Translations under genes and position numbers: made by a program
The notes under the pieces: generated by a model
What the model was told of the DNA's origin: nothing
What the model saw: only the letters and a program-made list of their open reading frames with translations
Database searches by the model: none
NCBI GenBank assembly: GCA_905477785.1
Contig: CAJQGR010000010.1
Span: forward strand, 1 to 64,000
Direction: 5' to 3'
DNA length: 64,000 nt
Origin: an uncultured Hellea sp.
Lineage (GTDB): Bacteria > Pseudomonadota > Alphaproteobacteria > Caulobacterales > Maricaulaceae
Shown: in pieces, positions 16,932-26,225 of the stretch
How the letters are laid out: the number at the start of each line of letters is the position of its first letter
Numbering within the stretch: position 1 is the stretch's first letter

Positions 16932-18367
16932 AAAAACCTTTATTTATAAATGGCCAATGGGTAGAAGGCACTGGCGAGTTTTTTAAATCCATAAATCCAT
17001 CTGATGGTTCAGAATTATGGCAAGGAAATTCTGCCTCACGTGCAGAAATTAATGCTGCATTTGATGCTGCGAAATCAGCGCACAAAGTATGGAGCTCTTT
17101 GCCATTTGTCTCGCGTAAAGCAATTGTTTTAAACTATAAAAATCTTGCATTTGAGGCAAGAAATGAAATGGCTGAAATAATATCAAAAGAAACAGGCAAA
17201 CAACTTTGGGACTCAACGGGTGAGGCATCTGCTTTACCCAATAAAGTCGATATTTCCTTGTCTTCTTATTTAGATAGAACTGGAAAAGTTAATAGAGAGA
17301 CCCCATTTGGTCGTGCTGAATTACAGCACAAATCTCATGGAGTATTTGCAGTTCTTGGTCCATATAATTTTCCTGCTCACTTACCTAACGGACAAATACT
17401 TCCTGCACTAATTGCCGGAAATACTGTAGTTTTTAAACCCAGCGATCAAACACCGGCAGTTGGTGAAGCACTTATGAAATTATATGACAAGGCGGGTTTT
17501 CCAAAAGGTGTTGTAAACATGGTTCAGGGTTCTGGAAAAGTGGGCAAGCTAATGTTAGATCAACCAGATTTATCAGGTGTTTTGTTTACGGGTTCTGCTG
17601 AAACGGGAAGAAAAATACATAAAAACTTTGGAGGAAAACCTGAGGTAATTTTAGCATTAGAAATGGGTGGTAATAACCCGATTATTGCTTGGGATATAGA
17701 AAATGCTGAACAAGCAACCAGCATAATTATACAATCAGCTTTTATTACTTCCGGCCAACGTTGTACTTGTGCTCGTCGATTAATAGTACCGGATAATAAA
17801 AAAGGTGAGGTTATTATACAATCAATCATTAAATCAATGGATAGAATAACTCTAGGTAAATGGGATGTAGAGTCTTCTATAGGTCCTGTAATTAATCAAG
17901 ATGCTGCTAATAAAATAGTTCAAGATGCTAAGTCTCTCAATGGTAAAGTTTTAAGGGCTTCTACTATTTCTGATTTAGGTAGTGCTTTTGTAACCCCAGG
18001 TTTTATAGATATGACTAATGTCAAAAAGAAAGATAAAGAGATATTTGGACCAGTTTTACAGGTTATTCGTGTTCCTGATTGGAATGCAGCAATATATGAA
18101 GCAAATGACACAAATTTTGGATTATCAGCTGGGCTTATTTCTAATAATAAAGATTTATGGGAAAGTTTTCAGCAAAACATAAGAGCAGGAATTGTTAACT
18201 TTAATAGACCGACAACCGGTGCAGCTAGTTTTTTGCCTTTTGGAGGCCCTGGTTTTTCTGGTAATCATAACCCTGGAGCTTATTATTCGGCAGACTTTTG
18301 TGCTTGGCCAATGGCTAGTCAAATATCAGATACACCGTCAATATTAGAATTTAAAGGTTTAAGGTGA
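16928..18367 (+). CDS. astD: N-succinylglutamate 5-semialdehyde dehydrogenase
   Basis: A 479-residue aldehyde dehydrogenase. The fold motifs are PYNFPAHLPNGQILPAL, FTGSAETG, LEMGGNNP (catalytic Glu) and SGQRCTCARR (catalytic Cys). LPNGQI and GGNNP are typical of AstD rather than other aldehyde dehydrogenases. It oxidises succinylglutamate semialdehyde to succinylglutamate with NAD. It overlaps astA by four bases (ATGA) and is one base from astB, so one polycistronic unit is very likely. Confidence 0.92.
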   Translation: MKKPLFINGQWVEGTGEFFKSINPSDGSELWQGNSASRAEINAAFDAAKSAHKVWSSLPFVSRKAIVLNYKNLAFEARNEMAEIISKETGKQLWDSTGEASALPNKVDISLSSYLDRTGKVNRETPFGRAELQHKSHGVFAVLGPYNFPAHLPNGQILPALIAGNTVVFKPSDQTPAVGEALMKLYDKAGFPKGVVNMVQGSGKVGKLMLDQPDLSGVLFTGSAETGRKIHKNFGGKPEVILALEMGGNNPIIAWDIENAEQATSIIIQSAFITSGQRCTCARRLIVPDNKKGEVIIQSIIKSMDRITLGKWDVESSIGPVINQDAANKIVQDAKSLNGKVLRASTISDLGSAFVTPGFIDMTNVKKKDKEIFGPVLQVIRVPDWNAAIYEANDTNFGLSAGLISNNKDLWESFQQNIRAGIVNFNRPTTGAASFLPFGGPGFSGNHNPGAYYSADFCAWPMASQISDTPSILEFKGLR

Positions 18368-18368
18368 A

Positions 18369-19694
18369 ATGGTTACTGTTGCAAACTTTGATGGTCTCAT
18401 TGGGTCAACACATAATTATGCTGGATTGTCATTTGGAAATTTAGCTTCATTCGCTAATACAGGACTTATTTCAAACCCTCATGCTGCTGCATTGCAAGGT
18501 CTAGAAAAAATGAAAAAAATGTCTGATATTGGATTATTTCAAGGAGTTCTACCCCCACACCAGCGGCCATATTTACCAATGATACGTAATTTGGGATTTC
18601 AAGGAAATGATAATGAAATTTTCCAATCCGCTTGGAAACATTCTCCAGACTTAATGGTTAACTTTTTTTCTGCAAGTTCAATGTGGGCTGCTAACTCTGC
18701 TACAGTAAGCCCATCGTCAGATTGTAACGATAACAGACTTCATTTAACTGTAGCAAATATGTCAGAGATGTTTCATCGGTCTATGGAAAGCAGTCAAACT
18801 TACAGGTCTTTAAAGAAGGCTTTTCCTTTTGCTAAAGTTCATGAAGCTCTTTTTAGTCATTCTTTTCTTGCCGACGAAGGCGCAGCAAACCATGTAAGAT
18901 TATGTGGAGAAAAAAGTAAAAAAGGGGTTGAATTATTTGTATATGGACGTGATGCTTATACTAAATCTAATTCAGTTTATCCCGCAAGGCAAACATACCA
19001 AGCTAGTGAAACAATAACACGTAATCATGGATTAGAAATATTACGTACAGTTTATGCAAAACAATCTGAACGAGCTATTAATGCCGGAGCATTTCATAAT
19101 GATGTAGTTTGTGTGGGTGCAATGAGTACTTTATTCTATCATGAATTAGCTTTTGAAAATACAGATAAGCTCCAATCTGACATTAGAAAATCAGCTGATG
19201 GAATTTTTGAACCTATTTTTATTGAAGTTAAGGAATCTGAAATACCGCTTCAAGATGCAATAGAGTCATATTTATTTAACTCCATGCTAGTCAAAATTCC
19301 TGGTTGTGAATATTTAACCCTAATAGCACCACTTGAAGTAAAGAAAAATGAAAAGGTGGAAAGTTTTTGTGAAAATTTAGTTGCTAGCAATAATACTATA
19401 AAGGATATTTATTATGTAGACGTGCGCCAGTCCATGAGAAATGGAGGTGGGCCCGCTTGTTTAAGATTAGCTGTTCCACTTAATTCAGAAGAGAAAAAAT
19501 TGGTTAACAAAAAAAATATACTGACAGAAAGTCTATATAGTGATCTAAAAATATGGATAAATAGACATTATAGAAAAGAGATAAGCCCAAATGATTTGCG
19601 TGATGTTAATTTAATGAATGAAAGTTTTTCTGCACTCGATGAACTTACTAATATAATGAAACTTGGTAGTGACTTTTATTTTTTTCAAAAGTGA
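18369..19694 (+). CDS. astB: N-succinylarginine dihydrolase
   Basis: A 441-residue AstB of the guanidino-modifying (amidinotransferase-like) fold, cleaving succinylarginine to succinylornithine, CO2 and ammonia. The opening NFDGLIGSTHNYAGLSFGNLA is characteristic. Catalytic residues are visible as Glu in LADEGAANHVRL, His in GAFHNDVVCVG, and Cys in GGGPACLRLAVPL. It is the last gene of the operon; the transaminase astC and the desuccinylase astE are not in this window. It is convergent with the next gene with ten bases between. Confidence 0.93.
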   Translation: MVTVANFDGLIGSTHNYAGLSFGNLASFANTGLISNPHAAALQGLEKMKKMSDIGLFQGVLPPHQRPYLPMIRNLGFQGNDNEIFQSAWKHSPDLMVNFFSASSMWAANSATVSPSSDCNDNRLHLTVANMSEMFHRSMESSQTYRSLKKAFPFAKVHEALFSHSFLADEGAANHVRLCGEKSKKGVELFVYGRDAYTKSNSVYPARQTYQASETITRNHGLEILRTVYAKQSERAINAGAFHNDVVCVGAMSTLFYHELAFENTDKLQSDIRKSADGIFEPIFIEVKESEIPLQDAIESYLFNSMLVKIPGCEYLTLIAPLEVKKNEKVESFCENLVASNNTIKDIYYVDVRQSMRNGGGPACLRLAVPLNSEEKKLVNKKNILTESLYSDLKIWINRHYRKEISPNDLRDVNLMNESFSALDELTNIMKLGSDFYFFQK

Positions 19695-19704
19695 ATGTTT
19701 ATAT

Positions 19705-21024
19705 CTATTGATTAAGATCTCTAACTGTAATCTGTCGCATTTTAGCTTCTTTTTTAAAATCTAAACTTGAATATCCCAGTATATCAATATTTGAAAGTTG
19801 ATCAATATTTTCAATGGCATCCATTTGTGACTCAAATTTATCTGTCCAATGAATTAGGTCAGCATAAATTGTTAAAGTGCTCAAACCATTTCTTTCAATT
19901 ATAACTGGAAGCTCTGGGCTTCCTAAATATTTATGGACATCCCTATTAGACGTTAGATAAGCTATATGTTCAATTGTTCTTAATTTACTCATGGCTATTG
20001 TGCGGTTATTTTCTTTGGCTGCTGCATTAAACAAATCTAATGCGAATGCTTTATCAGTTATTATATCCAGTGATTTAAAAAGACGTCTGCGATATTTTTT
20101 TGTATAAGTTTTATTTTTATAAAAGAAGTTTACTAAATCAGTTTCAGCTCCCCAACTCTTTAAAATTTCTTTTTCAAAATTTCTTTGTCTATGAGCATCT
20201 TCATAGCTAACAATAAATTCTGCATTATTATAATAACCAACGCCCATAAAGGCATCACTTAAGTAATCTATACCTGCTTGCCCGGCACCAAGTTTAATGG
20301 TCGTTCCTGTGTATGCATTAGCGTAAGCGAGGCGGTCTATCTGTTTTCTATATGATTTGTTATTTGTTTCTGGATCTGTACTGAACTCAGAATGCAACCT
20401 ACGTGAAGCATTATGTTTTCCAGCCAAAGAGTTAAAGCCTGACCATATATCAGTTCCTGCTTTTTTTACGCAAGTATAACCTGAACACTTTGTGCTGGCT
20501 GCACCTCTAGTAATTCTAATAATTGTAACCCCAAATTCACCAAAGCCTTTTGCCAATTGAAAAACGGCATTTGTACTATGTTTTGGTATGAACATTACAA
20601 AATCTTCAAAGGTTTTTATCTCGCTTCCGAGTCTACCAATGGTTTTACTTACTCGAATGGGTGTTTCTACTAAGTTTGTTGTACGATTTTTTGCTGATAA
20701 TAAGATAGCAAATGCAGTTGATCGGTTCTGTAAAGCCTCGGTTGCTTGTATTTCTCTTATATAGATTTTAGTTTGCTTTGTACCTAAAACCTTTACTATT
20801 TTATTATTATTTAGAATTTCATATTCAAGCATATAGCCATTGCTAAAAGCTTGGGGCCTAACTTGATGATTAGGGCTGCTCATATAATCTTCACCAAGAA
20901 AATTAATTGCGTTTAGATACTTTGATCCTGTTAATAAGTCTTGGGAATATGATGATGGAGAGTTAAATAGATATGTAATAGCAACTAAGTTTACAATGGT
21001 TTTATATATGAGTCTTATTACCAT
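19705..21024 (-). CDS. Hypothetical secreted protein
   Basis: I do not recognise this 439-residue protein. A hydrophobic N-terminus (about residues 8-26) ending at SYSQ looks like a signal peptide, so it is probably exported. The rest is soluble and rich in Lys, Asn and aromatic residues. It has a Gly-rich segment (GFGEFGVTIIRITRG), a possible disulphide pair in KCSGYTCVKK near residue 180, and a helical, TPR-like second half. No catalytic signature is visible. It is transcribed alone between astB (convergent) and tRNA-His. Codon use looks like its neighbours, so recent transfer is not obvious. Confidence 0.65.
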   Translation of the reverse strand: MVIRLIYKTIVNLVAITYLFNSPSSYSQDLLTGSKYLNAINFLGEDYMSSPNHQVRPQAFSNGYMLEYEILNNNKIVKVLGTKQTKIYIREIQATEALQNRSTAFAILLSAKNRTTNLVETPIRVSKTIGRLGSEIKTFEDFVMFIPKHSTNAVFQLAKGFGEFGVTIIRITRGAASTKCSGYTCVKKAGTDIWSGFNSLAGKHNASRRLHSEFSTDPETNNKSYRKQIDRLAYANAYTGTTIKLGAGQAGIDYLSDAFMGVGYYNNAEFIVSYEDAHRQRNFEKEILKSWGAETDLVNFFYKNKTYTKKYRRRLFKSLDIITDKAFALDLFNAAAKENNRTIAMSKLRTIEHIAYLTSNRDVHKYLGSPELPVIIERNGLSTLTIYADLIHWTDKFESQMDAIENIDQLSNIDILGYSSLDFKKEAKMRQITVRDLNQ

Positions 21025-21178
21025 GAAATAAATATAGTCAAAATGAAATAAAAAACCAATTAATCATTTTATATTATTGTATCAATTATATTTTTTTATA
21101 ATTATTTTTTATACTTTATATGATATTAGATACTTGAAGACTTGATCAGCTTGGTCTAGATGGCAATACTACTATTGT

Positions 21179-21255
21179 GCCGCTTTAGCTCAGTTGGTTA
21201 GAGCGCTGGTTTGTGGAACCAGAGGTCCTCAGTTCGAGCCTGAGAAGCGGTACCA
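21179..21255 (+). tRNA. tRNA-His (anticodon GTG), lacking encoded G-1
   Basis: The cloverleaf folds with acceptor GCCGCTT/AAGCGGT, D stem GCTC/GAGC, anticodon stem CTGGT/ACCAG with loop TTGTGGA (anticodon GTG), T stem CTCAG/CTGAG and encoded CCA. The first acceptor pair is G1:U72, the discriminator is A73 and the base before G1 is T. So the usual G-1:C73 identity pair of tRNA-His is missing, as described for a large group of alphaproteobacteria. Confidence 0.95.
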
Positions 21256-21304
21256 TTTTAGAGGTTAAAGTTAAATTATTTGATCAAGGATATTGATAAT
21301 TTAG

Positions 21305-22090
21305 CTATACTGAAAACTGTTCCCTTAATATTTTTTCACTTAAGCCTTGTTCTTTATCGAATAAGAGAGTTAAGGATGTTTCTTTATCTTGTGAAATTTT
21401 TACATGAGTTATATTCCGAATTTCCATATTATCTGCTGAAGCAGCAACAGGTCTTTTTTCAGCATCTAAAACTTCAAATTCTACATCTCTATCGGCATTT
21501 AAAAGAGCGCCACGCCATCTTCTTGGTCTGAATGCGCTTATAGGTGTCAGCGCTAAAATATGAGCTGTTTGCGGTACTACGGGTCCATGAGCAGAGAGAT
21601 TGTAAGCAGTGGAGCCAGTGGGAGTTGCAAGTAAAACTCCATCGGCAATCAAGCATTCTAGCCGTGTTTTTTTATCAACTTTAATTTTTATATGTGCTGC
21701 TTGTTGAGTTTGCCTGTATAGTGAAACTTCATTAAAAGCTAGCTCTTCAAATGTTCCGCCCACGCCTTTAGCTACCATTTTTAAGGGTTTAACTGTGGTC
21801 GGTTCTGCTGCAGATAATCTAGAAATTAAATTATTTTCGTTGAATTCATTCATTAGGAAGCCAATAGTTCCTTTATTCATTCCATAAACGGGAAGTCCTC
21901 TTCGTATTAGAGTCATGTATCTTCTAAGTGTACGCAGCATAAACCCATCTCCTCCTAGAGCGATTATAGCATCAGCGTTAGCTGCATCATGATTACCATA
22001 CTTCTCTATTAAGGATTCACGAGCAGATTTTGCTTCTTTTCTTTCAGTACTAACAAAAGCTAACTTTTCAAATTTTTTTTCTTTAGTCAC
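21305..22090 (-). CDS. nadK: NAD kinase
   Basis: A 261-residue cytoplasmic kinase that phosphorylates NAD to NADP. The diagnostic GGDGFMLRTLR lies near residue 45; GMNKGTIGFLMNEF and DGVLLATPTGSTAYNLSAHGP are the other conserved blocks. The start is GTG with GGAG five bases upstream. Length is on the short side but normal for alphaproteobacteria. It is followed on the minus strand by nothing; upstream is the cytochrome c gene, 37 bases away. Confidence 0.92.
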   Translation of the reverse strand: MTKEKKFEKLAFVSTERKEAKSARESLIEKYGNHDAANADAIIALGGDGFMLRTLRRYMTLIRRGLPVYGMNKGTIGFLMNEFNENNLISRLSAAEPTTVKPLKMVAKGVGGTFEELAFNEVSLYRQTQQAAHIKIKVDKKTRLECLIADGVLLATPTGSTAYNLSAHGPVVPQTAHILALTPISAFRPRRWRGALLNADRDVEFEVLDAEKRPVAASADNMEIRNITHVKISQDKETSLTLLFDKEQGLSEKILREQFSV

Positions 22091-22127
22091 TATTACTCCA
22101 AATTTTCTTTCGTAGTATTTTATAGTT

Positions 22128-22577
22128 TTATTCGATACCTGGGGTTGTCATTGCCTTTAAGTAAATTAGTAAAGCAGTTCTGTCTTCTTGTTTTTTAATT
22201 CCTATAAAACTCATTCTGGTGCCCTCCATGAATTCATTAGGTTTTTGTATGTAGGCATTTAAGGTTTCATTATCCCAAATTATGTCTGAATTGCGCATAG
22301 CTTTGGAGTAATTAAAGTTAGCTTTATTACCTGCTACTGCCCCATAAATATTCCAGAGATTTGGTCCAACTGTATTTTTTCCTTTAATATCTAATGAGTG
22401 GCAAGCCCTACACCTTTTATAAATTATTCTTCCTCGCTCAAATGGCGATAGTGTTATTTCTTTTACAGATTTTGCTGTAGATACTTCAGACTGTCTTCCA
22501 TTTATATCTGTTTTCTTGTCTGTATTATTACAAGAGGTAAACATCAAAACACTAATGAGTAACATAAATATTCGCAT
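22128..22577 (-). CDS. c-type cytochrome, probable lipoprotein
   Basis: A 149-residue class I cytochrome c. The N-terminus MRIFMLLISVLMFTSC looks like a lipoprotein signal with Cys16 as the lipidated residue, followed by a polar linker. The haem site is CRACH near residue 57, and GTRMSF near residue 118 gives the Met axial ligand. It resembles mono-haem cytochromes of the c2/cycM type used as periplasmic electron carriers. Redox partner unknown. AAGGAA precedes the ATG. It lies just upstream of nadK on the same strand. Confidence 0.85.
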   Translation of the reverse strand: MRIFMLLISVLMFTSCNNTDKKTDINGRQSEVSTAKSVKEITLSPFERGRIIYKRCRACHSLDIKGKNTVGPNLWNIYGAVAGNKANFNYSKAMRNSDIIWDNETLNAYIQKPNEFMEGTRMSFIGIKKQEDRTALLIYLKAMTTPGIE

Positions 22578-22735
22578 GATATTCCTTTAACAGATAAAGT
22601 TATATCTTATCATTGTGATTATGCTATTGAAAGGCTCAAATTTTTAAAAATAAAATTCAAAAATATAACGTGGCAAAATGGTACTTTATTTTTAAGTATT
22701 TTATGTGTCATATTACTTTTTTAGCAGAGGAAGAT

Positions 22736-24487
22736 ATGTCATTCACTCCACCAGTTAAATTGATAAAATTCTTAATCGAGCACAGTATTGATCTTGATAG
22801 CATATTGGGTATGCCAATATTCGAAGGGGTTAATATGGATCTGATAGGTGATGTTCTTTCGGCTGCCTCAAATTTTTCACAGAACAAATGGGCACCTCTA
22901 AATTGGTCTGGAGATCAAAATCCAGCAAAGTTAATTGATGGGCAGGTAATAAGCTCCCCTGGTTTCAAAGAGGCATACAAAGATTTTGTAGATGCTGAAT
23001 GGCTCTCAATAGCAACTTCTACTGAAGTTGGCGGAATGGGGTTGCCTCAAGTTATTAAAGTTGGCACAGACGAAATGTTTTATGCTGCAAATATGGCTCT
23101 TGGATTATGTCCTATGTTAACTTCTAGTGCAGTAAAGGCAATATTAGCCCATGCCGAAAGCTCTATTAGAAACAAATATTTACCAAAAATGGTTTGTGGT
23201 GAATGGACTGGTGCTATGTGCTTAACTGAACCTCAAGCTGGATCTGATTTAGGTCCTGTTCGAACAAAGGCAGTAGATAATGGGGATGGAACATACTCAA
23301 TTACAGGTCAGAAAATTTATATTACATGGGGTGATCATGATGTGGCTGATAATATAATACATTTAGTATTAGCACGTTTGCCAGATGCTCCATTAGGATC
23401 GAAAGGAATATCTCTATTTTTGTGTCCTAAATTTATGGTCGATGAAAAGGGCGAGTTAGGTTCTAAAAATAGTTTTTCTGCAATTGGGCTTGAGCATAAA
23501 TTAGGCATTCACGGGTCTCCAACATGTGTAATGGAATTCAGTTCTGCTAAGGGTTGGCTGATTGGGGAGGTGAATCAAGGTCTTTCTTGCATGTTCACCA
23601 TGATGAATGAGGCTCGTTTATTTGTAGGAGTTCAAGGTGTTGCTATTGGTGAGCGAGCTTATCAAGCTGCATTACAATATTCGAATGATAGAGTACAAGG
23701 ACGAACTATTTCTGGAAAAGATGCAATAATTGGACACCCTGATATTCGAAGAAGTTTAATGGATATGAAGGTTAAGTTATTAGGTGCTCGTGCGGTTTGT
23801 CTAGCTGCTGCTGCTGCTGGAGACATAGCAAGCCATTCAACTGATGAAGATATCCGAAAAAATGCACATGTACGTGAAGCTTTGTTAACACCGATAGCTA
23901 AGTCATATGGATCTGATATTGGTGTTGAAGTCAGCTCTATAGGCCTTCAGGTCCATGGAGGCATGGGTTTTGTTGAAGAGACGGGTGCTGCACAACATTA
24001 CAGAGATAGTAGAATTGCTCCGATATATGAAGGAACCAATGGAATTCAAGCAATTGATTTGGTAGGAAGAAAATTAAGACGGGATGGTGGCTCAGGCATG
24101 CATGCTTTAATTGTAGATTTAAAGAAAATCTATGATTTAGCAAATGAGTCTTCATATAACTTAACAGATTGTTCATCTGCACTTAAAGAGGGCATTCAAA
24201 CATTAGAGCGTGCCACTGATATAATTCTTCAAGCAGATGAAATTGATGCATTATCTTCTGCTACGCCTTATCTAAATATTGTTGCAAGTGTAATATCTGG
24301 CGCATTTATCATTAAAGCAGTTGTAAATGGAGCAATCGTTGGTGATGAAAATACAGACAACATGTTATCCCTTTGCAGATATCATGCAAAGTCTATCATG
24401 CCTATGGCTAAAAACTCTATTGAATTTTTAAGTAGTCCAAATAAGTTAGTTTTTGATTTTCCGATGGAACAGCTTGCTGATTTGTGA
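22736..24487 (+). CDS. Acyl-CoA dehydrogenase (long DmdC-like form)
   Basis: A 583-residue flavoprotein from the ATG at 22736 (AGAGGAAG just upstream; the earlier start at 22670 is rejected). Conserved blocks are GAMCLTEPQAGSDLG (FAD/substrate binding), KIYITWGDHD, LSCMFTMMNEARL, and IYEGTNGIQAIDL with the catalytic Glu. The extra C-terminal domain of about 120 residues places it in the long acyl-CoA dehydrogenase subfamily that includes 3-methylmercaptopropionyl-CoA dehydrogenase DmdC. The chain substrate cannot be told from sequence. A DMSP role is only one possibility. It overlaps the longer reading of panB. Confidence 0.87.
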   Translation: MSFTPPVKLIKFLIEHSIDLDSILGMPIFEGVNMDLIGDVLSAASNFSQNKWAPLNWSGDQNPAKLIDGQVISSPGFKEAYKDFVDAEWLSIATSTEVGGMGLPQVIKVGTDEMFYAANMALGLCPMLTSSAVKAILAHAESSIRNKYLPKMVCGEWTGAMCLTEPQAGSDLGPVRTKAVDNGDGTYSITGQKIYITWGDHDVADNIIHLVLARLPDAPLGSKGISLFLCPKFMVDEKGELGSKNSFSAIGLEHKLGIHGSPTCVMEFSSAKGWLIGEVNQGLSCMFTMMNEARLFVGVQGVAIGERAYQAALQYSNDRVQGRTISGKDAIIGHPDIRRSLMDMKVKLLGARAVCLAAAAAGDIASHSTDEDIRKNAHVREALLTPIAKSYGSDIGVEVSSIGLQVHGGMGFVEETGAAQHYRDSRIAPIYEGTNGIQAIDLVGRKLRRDGGSGMHALIVDLKKIYDLANESSYNLTDCSSALKEGIQTLERATDIILQADEIDALSSATPYLNIVASVISGAFIIKAVVNGAIVGDENTDNMLSLCRYHAKSIMPMAKNSIEFLSSPNKLVFDFPMEQLADL

Positions 24488-24525
24488 TTCATACTTCATA
24501 CGATGGCATAGCTATAGGAGTTCTT

Positions 24526-25344
24526 ATGTCAGCTCAAACAAATCTTAAAAGAATAACCGCCCCGCAAATTACAGAAAGAAAAAATGGCAAACCAATTGTT
24601 TGTTTGACGGCCTATGATGCTCCGACAGCAAATATTTTAGACCAATTCTGTGATATATTATTAGTTGGTGATAGCGTAGGTATGGTAGTCCACGGATTGT
24701 CAACTACTGTAGGTGTAACTCTTGATATGATGATTTTGCACGGTCAAGCCGTGATGCGTGGATCACAAAAAGCACTCGTGGTAGTGGATTTACCATTTGG
24801 TTCCTATGAGGATAGTGTTGAAACAGCGTTTCGTAGTGCCTCTAGAGTTATGATGGAAACAGGTTGCAATGCAATTAAAATCGAAAGCGGTTCATATGCT
24901 GCTGAAACAATTAGCTATCTTGTTGAAAGAGGAATACCCGTTATGAGTCATGTGGGGCTTCGCCCACAAAGCATGAATGTATTAGGGGGCTTTCGAGCAC
25001 GTGGTAGAAGAAAAGTGGTAGAAGATGAGATTATAGCCAATGCAATAGCTGCTGCTGATGCGGGATCTTTTGCTGTAGTTGTGGAGGGTACATCAGCTGA
25101 AATAGCAGAAAAAGTTACCAAATCAATCAAAATTCCTACTATTGGTATTGGTGCTTCTGAAAAGTGCGATGGTCAGATTTTAGTTACTCCTGATATGTTG
25201 GGGCAATTTGAGCGTGTGCCTAAATTTGTGAAAAAATTTGCAGATATGAAAGGTATGATAGAAGGTGCTGCTAAAGAATATGCCGAACAGGTAAAGAATC
25301 GAAGTTTTCCAGCCGAGGTAAATACTTATAAATTTAAAAAATAA
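24526..25344 (+). CDS. panB: 3-methyl-2-oxobutanoate hydroxymethyltransferase
   Basis: PanB makes ketopantoate from ketoisovalerate with methylene-tetrahydrofolate, the first committed step of pantothenate and CoA synthesis. Conserved motifs are CLTAYDAPTANILD, LVGDSVGMVVHG with the metal Asp, VVDLPFGSY, KIESG, and MSHVGLRPQS. The start is the ATG at 24526 with ATAGGAG five bases upstream, giving 272 residues; the upstream GTG at 24484 has no such site. It lies 38 bases after the acyl-CoA dehydrogenase gene. Confidence 0.93.
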   Translation: MSAQTNLKRITAPQITERKNGKPIVCLTAYDAPTANILDQFCDILLVGDSVGMVVHGLSTTVGVTLDMMILHGQAVMRGSQKALVVVDLPFGSYEDSVETAFRSASRVMMETGCNAIKIESGSYAAETISYLVERGIPVMSHVGLRPQSMNVLGGFRARGRRKVVEDEIIANAIAAADAGSFAVVVEGTSAEIAEKVTKSIKIPTIGIGASEKCDGQILVTPDMLGQFERVPKFVKKFADMKGMIEGAAKEYAEQVKNRSFPAEVNTYKFKK

Positions 25345-25375
25345 AAAAAGTTTATTTGTTAATAAATAGCTTTTT
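25345..25375 (+). terminator. Possible AT-rich terminator after panB
   Basis: AAAAAG-TTTATT, loop TGTT, AATAAA and a T-rich tail (CTTTTT) can form an imperfect stem with a small bulge directly after the panB stop. It is weak because nearly all pairs are A-T. Confidence 0.3.
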
Positions 25376-25508
25376 CCTAAATTATTAATTAAAAAAGGGT
25401 CTTTAAAAATAAATTACCATTATCACGTTAACTGTTGCGAAAATATTACTTGGAAGATATGTTGACTTTTAGCAGAAATTCATTTTGCAATTTTCAAAAG
25501 GTTATTCA

Positions 25509-26225
25509 GTGGTTGATTTTATCAATGAAGTTGAAGAAGAGCTACGTAAGGATGAGTATAATCGACTTCTAAGACGTTATGGTCCCGTTTTATTATCGAT
25601 TGTTATTATCGTTGTTATTATTGCTGGTTTTATTGAGTTCCGTAAATATTCAGAGGATAAGGCAGCAAGAGCAACATCAGCTAGTTATGTAGCTGCATCG
25701 GACAAGGCTGCTGCTGGAGAAACTTTAACTGCAATATCAGATTTTTTATCATTATCTGAGGAAGCCCCTTCTGGCTATTCAGGCCTTGCCCTAATGCGCG
25801 CTGCAGCTCTTCAGTTAGAATCTGGAGATAAGACTGAAGCAGTCCGTATGCTGGATAAAGCATCTATTAAATTTAGTTTACCTAGGCATGCGCAATTAGC
25901 AGAACTCAAAGCGGCTTATATACTTGCTAGTGATGGGAAACATTCAGATGTTATAAATAGGCTAGGGCCTCTTGCCCAAAAAGATACTCCCTATGAGTTT
26001 TTAGCTCGTGAGCTATTGGGAATATCGGCACTAGCTTTGGATGATAAAAATATGGCTCGAGAACAATTTGGTTATCTGGAATTTATACCAGGTGTTCCAG
26101 CAAGTATAAGGTCTAGAGCCAAGCAAAATCTTAGTCTAATGAAGGACAATGTAATTAACAGTAATGGAGCTGAAACTGTAAATGATACCAAATCTGTAAA
26201 AACTGAGAAAACTAATGAAAATTAA
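25509..26225 (+). CDS. YfgM-like TPR protein, Sec-associated chaperone
   Basis: A 238-residue membrane-anchored TPR protein. I place the start at the GTG at 25509 (AAAAGG seven bases upstream), giving MVDFINEVEEELRKDE, the usual opening of the family. A single transmembrane segment follows (LLSIVIIVVIIAGFIEF), then periplasmic TPR_21-type helices to about residue 215. YfgM of E. coli associates with SecYEG and periplasmic chaperones. The order yfgM-bamB-der seen here is conserved in many proteobacteria, which supports the call. It overlaps bamB by 11 bases. Confidence 0.82.
   Translation: MVDFINEVEEELRKDEYNRLLRRYGPVLLSIVIIVVIIAGFIEFRKYSEDKAARATSASYVAASDKAAAGETLTAISDFLSLSEEAPSGYSGLALMRAAALQLESGDKTEAVRMLDKASIKFSLPRHAQLAELKAAYILASDGKHSDVINRLGPLAQKDTPYEFLARELLGISALALDDKNMAREQFGYLEFIPGVPASIRSRAKQNLSLMKDNVINSNGAETVNDTKSVKTEKTNEN

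Noticed and set aside
21280-21531. 83-residue ORF after tRNA-His
   Set aside because: It lies antisense to nadK, which has clear NAD kinase motifs.
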